Source: Brevibacterium picturae (GTDB lineage: Bacteria > Actinomycetota > Actinomycetes > Actinomycetales > Brevibacteriaceae). From it: a stretch of DNA of 64,000 nt. The stretch lies in contig NZ_LT629739.1 of the NCBI RefSeq assembly GCF_900105045.1, positions 1 through 64,000 on the forward strand, written 5' to 3'. How positions within the stretch are numbered: the first letter of the stretch is position 1; every line of letters begins with the position of its first letter. Of this stretch, positions 58,116-64,000 are shown piece by piece. The notes under the pieces were generated by a model. That model worked only from the letters and a program-made list of their open reading frames with translations, ran no database searches and had not been told where the DNA came from. The translations under genes and the position numbers were made by a program.

Positions 58116-58376
58116 TCAGAGAAGTTCGGCCTGATCAGCGGCGATGATGACGCGATTATTCTCGACTGAGAGGAATCCGCCATCGGCCTGGACCCGGATG
58201 GTCTCCTCATTGCTCGTGAGAATACGTGCTTCACCATCGGCTACAACACCCAGGACAGGCTCGTGGCCTGGGAGTATGCCGATCTCACCGTCCGAGGTAC
58301 GGGCGATGACGCGCTTGGCCTCACCGACCCATACCTGCCGGTCGGCTGCTACGACGTTCACATCGAGGACAGCCAT
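58116..58376 (-). CDS. atpC: ATP synthase epsilon subunit, short form
   Basis: The 86-residue protein has only the N-terminal beta-sandwich (GEIGILPGHEPVLGVV, GGFLSVENNRVIIAAD). The usual C-terminal two-helix domain that blocks reverse rotation is missing; other bacteria have about 120-139 residues. The stop is clean and DUF2550 follows 22 bp on. It starts 3 bp after atpD. Confidence 0.93.
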   Translation of the reverse strand: MAVLDVNVVAADRQVWVGEAKRVIARTSDGEIGILPGHEPVLGVVADGEARILTSNEETIRVQADGGFLSVENNRVIIAADQAELL

Positions 58377-58379
58377 GGT

Positions 58380-59855
<1,476 letters not shown>

Positions 59856-60788
59856 TCAGTCGCCGGCTGATGATGCCGCGAGGGCATCGGCCCCACCGAC
59901 GATCTCGGTGAGTTCCTGGGTGATTTCCGCCTGGCGAGCCGTGTTGGCCAACCGGGTATAGGTCTTGATGAGATCATCCGCATTTTCGGTCGCGGTGTGC
60001 ATCGCAGCCTGACGCGAAGCCTGTTCGGATGCCGAAGCGCTCAACAGCGCGGACAGGATCCGCGAGTCGATGTAGCGCGGCAGCAATGAGTCCAAGACGG
60101 CCTCGGCACTGGGTTCGAACTCGTAGAGAGGGAACGCCGCCGAGTCCTTCGCCGATTCGGACGCCCCGCCGGAGGCGATTTCGTCCGCGTCAACGACCTC
60201 CAGCGGAAGCAATCGCCGGTATTCCGGATCGTGCTTGACGCTGGAGACGAACTTCGTGAACACAATGTAGATCTCATCCACACCGTTCTCCGCGGATTCG
60301 GCATTGAAGCTCTGCAAGAGGGCCTCGCCGATCTCCCGAGCGTTCTCAGGAGTCGGCATCTCGGAGATGCCGGTCCAGGACTGTTCGATCTCACGGTCCC
60401 GGAAGGTGTAGTAGTTCTCAGCCTTACCGCCGACGGTGAAGAGCGCAACGTCCTTGCCCTCGCTGCGCAGTAGCCGATTGAGTTCCTCGGCTTCGCGCAG
60501 CAGGTTCGCCGAGTAGGCACCGGCGAATCCACGGTCCGGGCCGACCACCAGCACTGCTGCACGGGTGACAGACTCAGGCTCGGTCGTCAACACGTGGTCG
60601 ACGTTGGACTCACTTGCCACCGCCGAGACCGCACGGGTCAGAGCGTTGGCGTAAGGGCTGGCAGACTGCGAACGTACAATGGCCTTCTGAATCCGTGAAG
60701 CAGCGATGAGCTCCATGGCCTTGAAGATCTTCCTCAAGGACGAAGTGGAGCGGATCTTCTGCTTGAAGACCCTCTGCTGGGCTCCCAT
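59856..60788 (-). CDS. atpG: ATP synthase F1 gamma subunit
   Basis: Central rotor stalk. The 310-residue protein has the N-terminal helix [37 protein letters not shown] and the C-terminal helix [19 protein letters not shown]. Insertions near residue 200-225 are common in actinobacteria. Confidence 0.96.
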   Translation of the reverse strand: MGAQQRVFKQKIRSTSSLRKIFKAMELIAASRIQKAIVRSQSASPYANALTRAVSAVASESNVDHVLTTEPESVTRAAVLVVGPDRGFAGAYSANLLREAEELNRLLRSEGKDVALFTVGGKAENYYTFRDREIEQSWTGISEMPTPENAREIGEALLQSFNAESAENGVDEIYIVFTKFVSSVKHDPEYRRLLPLEVVDADEIASGGASESAKDSAAFPLYEFEPSAEAVLDSLLPRYIDSRILSALLSASASEQASRQAAMHTATENADDLIKTYTRLANTARQAEITQELTEIVGGADALAASSAGD

Positions 60789-60819
60789 CAGTTCTTCCTT
60801 TCGCTGTTACGGATCAGAT

Positions 60820-62454
60820 TCAACGCTTCTGCCGAACGATCTGCTCCTGCTCGACCTCATCGGAGGAGGCGGTGGCAGTGTCTTCGCTGCCGGCATTGGA
60901 TCCGCTGGAGTCAGAGCTGACGAAGTTCCTGGCGAACTCGGCCACGGCGCTGTCCAGCTCTGCCGAGGTGTCATCGTCGAGCTTGAGCGTCTCACGAATT
61001 GTCGTGAAGACGCCGGTCTTGCGCTCGATGTGATCATGGAGCTCGGTTTCGAACTTGAGCACGTCGGAAACGGGAATCTCATCCAGATAGCCATGAGTAC
61101 CGGCGAAGATCGACACGGTCTGCTTCTCGAAGGGCATCGGTGTGAACTGAGACTGCTTGAGCAGCTCGGTCAGGCGTGCACCACGAGCGAGGTCGCGCTT
61201 GGTCGTTTCGTCGAGGTCGGAGGCGAACATCGCGAACGCCTCGAGAGAACGATACTGGGCCAGAGAGATCTTCAAGGTGCCGGAGACACTCTTGAGTGCC
61301 TTCGTCTGTGCAGCACCGCCGACTCGGGACACGGACACACCGACGTCGACAGCTGGACGCTGGCCTGCGTTGAAGAGGTCCGACTGCAGGAATATCTGAC
61401 CGTCGGTGATCGAGATCACGTTGGTCGGAATGAACGCACCGACGTCGTTCGCCTTGGTCTCGATGATCGGCAATCCGGTCATCGAACCGCCGCCGAACTC
61501 ATCGGAGAGCTTCGCGCAACGCTCCAGCAGGCGCGAGTGCAGGTAGAAGACGTCACCAGGGAAGGCCTCACGGCCCGGCGGACGACGCAGCAGAAGGGAG
61601 ACTGCACGGTATGCCTCTGCCTGCTTCGAGAGATCATCGAACACGATGAGGACGTGCTTGCCGTCGTACATCCAGTGCTGGCCGATTGCCGAACCTGAGT
61701 ACGGGGCGAGGTATTTGAAGCCTGCAGGGTCAGAAGCGGGAGAGGACACGATCGTGGTGTATTCCAGCGCGCCCGCTTCTTCGAGCGAACGGCGGACACC
61801 GGCGATGGTCGAACCCTTCTGGCCGACGGCGACGTAGATGCAGCGCACCTGCTGCTTCGGATCGCCCGTCTCCCAGTTGGCCTTCTGGTTGATGATCGTG
61901 TCGATCGCCAGAGCGGTCTTACCCGTCTTGCGGTCGCCGATGACGAGCTGACGCTGACCACGGCCAACCGGGATCATCGCGTCGATGCTCTTGTAGCCGG
62001 TCTGAAGAGGCTCGCGCACCTCCTGGCGATCCATCACACCTGCGGCCTGGAGCTCGAGCTCGCGCTGACCGACGGTCTCGATATCGCCGAGGCCGTCGAC
62101 CGGCTGACCCAGAGGATCGACCACGCGACCGAGGTATCCGTCACCGACGGGAATGGAGAGAACCTCACCGGTCCGGTAGACGTTCTGCTCCTCCGCGATC
62201 CCGGAGAACTCTCCGAGGACGACAACGCCGATCTCGCGCTCGTCCAGGTTCTGTGCCAAGCCCAAAGTGCCGTCTTCGAACCGGAGGAGTTCGTTGGCCA
62301 TGGTGCCGGGCAGACCCGAAACGTGGGCAATTCCGTCACCAGCGGTGACGACCTTGCCGACTTCGGACTTTACCGAGCTCTCGGGGTTGTACGAGTCAAC
62401 GAACTTCCCAAGAGCGTCCCGGATTTCCTCCGGGCGAATTGTCAGTTCCGCCAT
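60820..62454 (-). CDS. atpA: ATP synthase F1 alpha subunit
   Basis: Non-catalytic nucleotide-binding subunit. The 544-residue protein has GDRKTGKT at 173-180, the QKGSTIAGV and [20 protein letters not shown] signatures. It ends with a Ser/Asp-rich tail of about 35 residues. Confidence 0.98.
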   Translation of the reverse strand: MAELTIRPEEIRDALGKFVDSYNPESSVKSEVGKVVTAGDGIAHVSGLPGTMANELLRFEDGTLGLAQNLDEREIGVVVLGEFSGIAEEQNVYRTGEVLSIPVGDGYLGRVVDPLGQPVDGLGDIETVGQRELELQAAGVMDRQEVREPLQTGYKSIDAMIPVGRGQRQLVIGDRKTGKTALAIDTIINQKANWETGDPKQQVRCIYVAVGQKGSTIAGVRRSLEEAGALEYTTIVSSPASDPAGFKYLAPYSGSAIGQHWMYDGKHVLIVFDDLSKQAEAYRAVSLLLRRPPGREAFPGDVFYLHSRLLERCAKLSDEFGGGSMTGLPIIETKANDVGAFIPTNVISITDGQIFLQSDLFNAGQRPAVDVGVSVSRVGGAAQTKALKSVSGTLKISLAQYRSLEAFAMFASDLDETTKRDLARGARLTELLKQSQFTPMPFEKQTVSIFAGTHGYLDEIPVSDVLKFETELHDHIERKTGVFTTIRETLKLDDDTSAELDSAVAEFARNFVSSDSSGSNAGSEDTATASSDEVEQEQIVRQKR

Positions 62455-62538
62455 CTGGTTTCCCTGCTTCCTTTACTCAAAACTTGTGTCCGACGACCGG
62501 TGGGCCGCCTGTGCTGCCGGACTGGCCGGCCCCTCGAT

Positions 62539-63348
62539 TTACTTAGCGAGCTTACGCTGCACTTCGGCCAGACGATCAGCCACTGTGGAGCTCATCATCT
62601 CGTCGCCGACCTGGACCCGGACTCCCCCGACAACTGCGGGATCGACTTGCACGTTGAGGACGAGCTCACGTCCGTAGCTGGCAGCCAGAGCGGCGCCGAG
62701 CTTCTGGGTCTGGGCTTCGCTCAGCGGCTTGGCGACGGTCACATCGGCAACGGAACGCTGCTGTCGTGCGGCGAGGATATCGCTGTACTGATCCAGAGCC
62801 ACCGCCACGTGGAGTCCACGCGGGTAGAGCGCCGCCTGCTCGATCAGCGTGATGGTGTCGGCCTGAGCCTTACCTGCCAGCAAGTCTGCGATGAGCGCAC
62901 GTTTCGTCTCTGCCGACGCATCGGAATCCAAGGCGCGCGACAGCTCATGCTCGCTTTCGCACAGACGGGCGAAGCGGAAGACCTCTTCTTCCACCTGTCC
63001 GAGTTGACCATTCGCCTGAGCAGCGGCAGCAATTGCTGTCACTCCCACAACTTCAAGGCTGGTCACCAAGTCCTGAGTTCTGGCCCAACGCTGGCTCACG
63101 GCCAGTTCACTCAGACGCAGAACAGTTTCGGTGGTCCGAGTCGAGAACAGAGTCCGCAGCAGCTGCTGCTTCTTCTCGGCTGACTCGGACGAGTCGGCCA
63201 AGGCCTTACGCAGCGTCACGTTCTCGGCGAGAACCGCAACGATTGCAAGCTCGCCCGTACCGATTTCTCGCGCGTCGCCACGGGAGATCTCAACATTGGC
63301 GGCTTCAAGTACGGCCTGCAGGGACAATCTGCTCGACTGGAGCATCAC
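62539..63348 (-). CDS. atpH: ATP synthase delta subunit
   Basis: Peripheral stalk. The 269-residue form is longer than the 177 of E. coli, as in other actinobacteria with a duplicated N-terminal region. It ends VGDEMMSSTVADRLAEVQRK. Its start overlaps the atpF stop by four bases. Confidence 0.94.
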   Translation of the reverse strand: MMLQSSRLSLQAVLEAANVEISRGDAREIGTGELAIVAVLAENVTLRKALADSSESAEKKQQLLRTLFSTRTTETVLRLSELAVSQRWARTQDLVTSLEVVGVTAIAAAAQANGQLGQVEEEVFRFARLCESEHELSRALDSDASAETKRALIADLLAGKAQADTITLIEQAALYPRGLHVAVALDQYSDILAARQQRSVADVTVAKPLSEAQTQKLGAALAASYGRELVLNVQVDPAVVGGVRVQVGDEMMSSTVADRLAEVQRKLAK

Positions 63349-63896
63349 GCCCCCTTGACCGGCTGTGCCGAAGACTGTGACTCGAGATCGGAGATGAAAC
63401 GGTCGACCACGTTGGCAGAACGCTGATCATCGGTGAGAGATTCGCCGACGATGCGCGATGCCAAATCAGTGGCGAGCGTTCCGACTTCCGAGCGCAGCGA
63501 CACCATGGCGGACTGACGCTCGGCTTCGATCTGGGTCTGAGCCTGAGCCACGATGCGCTCGGACTCGGAATGAGCCTGTGTCTTCATATTGGCGATGATC
63601 TGGGCGCCTTCTTCCTGAGCCTCGGCGCGCAGTCGTGCAGCTTCTGCACGACCGTCGGCGAGCTGCTTCTGATACTCAGCCAGAGCCTGATCGGCTTCGG
63701 CCTGCACCTTCTCGGCCTTCTCAATTCCACCCTGAATGCGCTGGGCGCGCTCGTCAAGGGTCTTGTTGAAGGCCGGGAGGACGTACTTCCAGACAACCAG
63801 GAAGACGATCAGCAGACAGATGGCACTCCAGATGATGTCGTACCAGGCCGGGAGAAGCGGGTTCTCAGCCGAGGCAAGAATGTGTACCGGAGTCAT
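63345..63896 (-). CDS. atpF: ATP synthase F0 subunit B
   Basis: Peripheral-stalk membrane anchor. The 183-residue protein has one N-terminal helix (about 18-40, IIWSAICLLIVFLVVWKYVL) and a long Glu/Ala/Gln-rich helix with the family pattern KTLDERAQRIQGGIEKAEKV. It lies between atpE and atpH. Confidence 0.96.
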   Translation of the reverse strand: MTPVHILASAENPLLPAWYDIIWSAICLLIVFLVVWKYVLPAFNKTLDERAQRIQGGIEKAEKVQAEADQALAEYQKQLADGRAEAARLRAEAQEEGAQIIANMKTQAHSESERIVAQAQTQIEAERQSAMVSLRSEVGTLATDLASRIVGESLTDDQRSANVVDRFISDLESQSSAQPVKGA

Positions 63897-63915
63897 CGAT
63901 TAGTCCTCTTCGTGA

Positions 63916-64000
63916 TCAGGGCAGGAAGAACGGGGTGGCGATGCCGATCAGGGCCAGGGCCTCGATCAGCGCGATGCCGAGGAACATGTTTCCGCGCAGT
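63916..64000 (-). CDS. atpE: ATP synthase F0 subunit C, 3' end only
   Basis: The last 27 or so codons are inside the window. The minus strand reads RGNMFLGIALIEALALIGIA and ends TPFFLP. The ion-binding glutamate of helix 2 is present (IEALAL). The gene start lies beyond 64000. Confidence 0.9.
   Translation of the reverse strand, partial: LRGNMFLGIALIEALALIGIATPFFLP

Overview
The window looks like chromosomal DNA of a high-GC Gram-positive actinobacterium, probably Micrococcales and possibly Brevibacterium-like (genus is a guess). The evidence is the gene set: a paired ClpP1/ClpP2 with a ClgR-type operator, NucS, a mycothiol-linked Rv2466c homologue, DUF2550 next to the ATP synthase operon, an actinobacterial translational ileS T-box, a long RNase E, and leaderless genes with TAGACT-like -10 boxes. 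I see no insertion sequence, prophage, CRISPR array or rRNA. Almost everything is ordinary housekeeping core genome.

Region 1-12110 is a giant inverted duplication. Bases 1-5930 are the reverse complement of 6181-12110, separated by a 250-bp single-copy spacer (5931-6180). Each arm carries the end of rne, an SPFH-domain gene, an AGCS amino-acid/sodium symporter, chorismate mutase, rplU, rpmA and most of obg. The fold occurs inside the obg C-terminus, so no complete obg is present and both copies read into antisense. The arms differ only by six one-base homopolymer changes that I could find. Three of these break the symporter in the left arm, while the right-arm copy is intact. This pattern fits an uncorrected fold-back (template/complement chimera) joined to a contig end better than a real genomic palindrome. 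The right arm should be treated as the real locus and the left arm as a probable artefact.

Region 11.4-26 kb holds rne, a divergent VKOR-family protein, ndk, and the operon ileS-folC-DUF4233 behind an ileS T-box riboswitch. An SDR oxidoreductase, a membrane acyltransferase and valS follow. Region 26-33 kb holds an AIM24-family protein, an MFS exporter, clpX, clpP2, clpP1 and trigger factor, a protein quality-control block with a ClgR box before clpP1. tRNA-Gly and tRNA-Pro are at 33.3-33.6 kb.

Region 34-47 kb holds a lipoprotein sugar dehydrogenase, a zinc alcohol dehydrogenase, rpiB, the Rv2466c-type oxidoreductase, pepN, an MscS channel, truncated haemoglobin GlbO, two thioesterases, a small membrane protein and ettA. 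The order rpiB / Rv2466c-like / pepN / glbO resembles the mycobacterial locus.

Region 46-56 kb holds a DUF6993-like lipoprotein, an SSB paralogue, a pair of overlapping dynamin/YfjP-like GTPases, tRNA-Arg, a small membrane protein, a thiamine-binding protein, a thiolase, a long DivIVA/Scy-like coiled-coil protein, a small zinc-ribbon protein and nucS. Region 56-64 kb (minus strand) is atpE'-atpF-atpH-atpA-atpG-atpD-atpC-DUF2550-murA; atpE is cut by the window edge.

No clearly new biological system was found. The most important observation is the palindrome and its likely artefactual origin. Secondary points are an RNase E without its zinc-link cysteines, a very short epsilon subunit, a monothiol Rv2466c homologue, the T-box, the ClgR box and the polar-organiser-like coiled coil.
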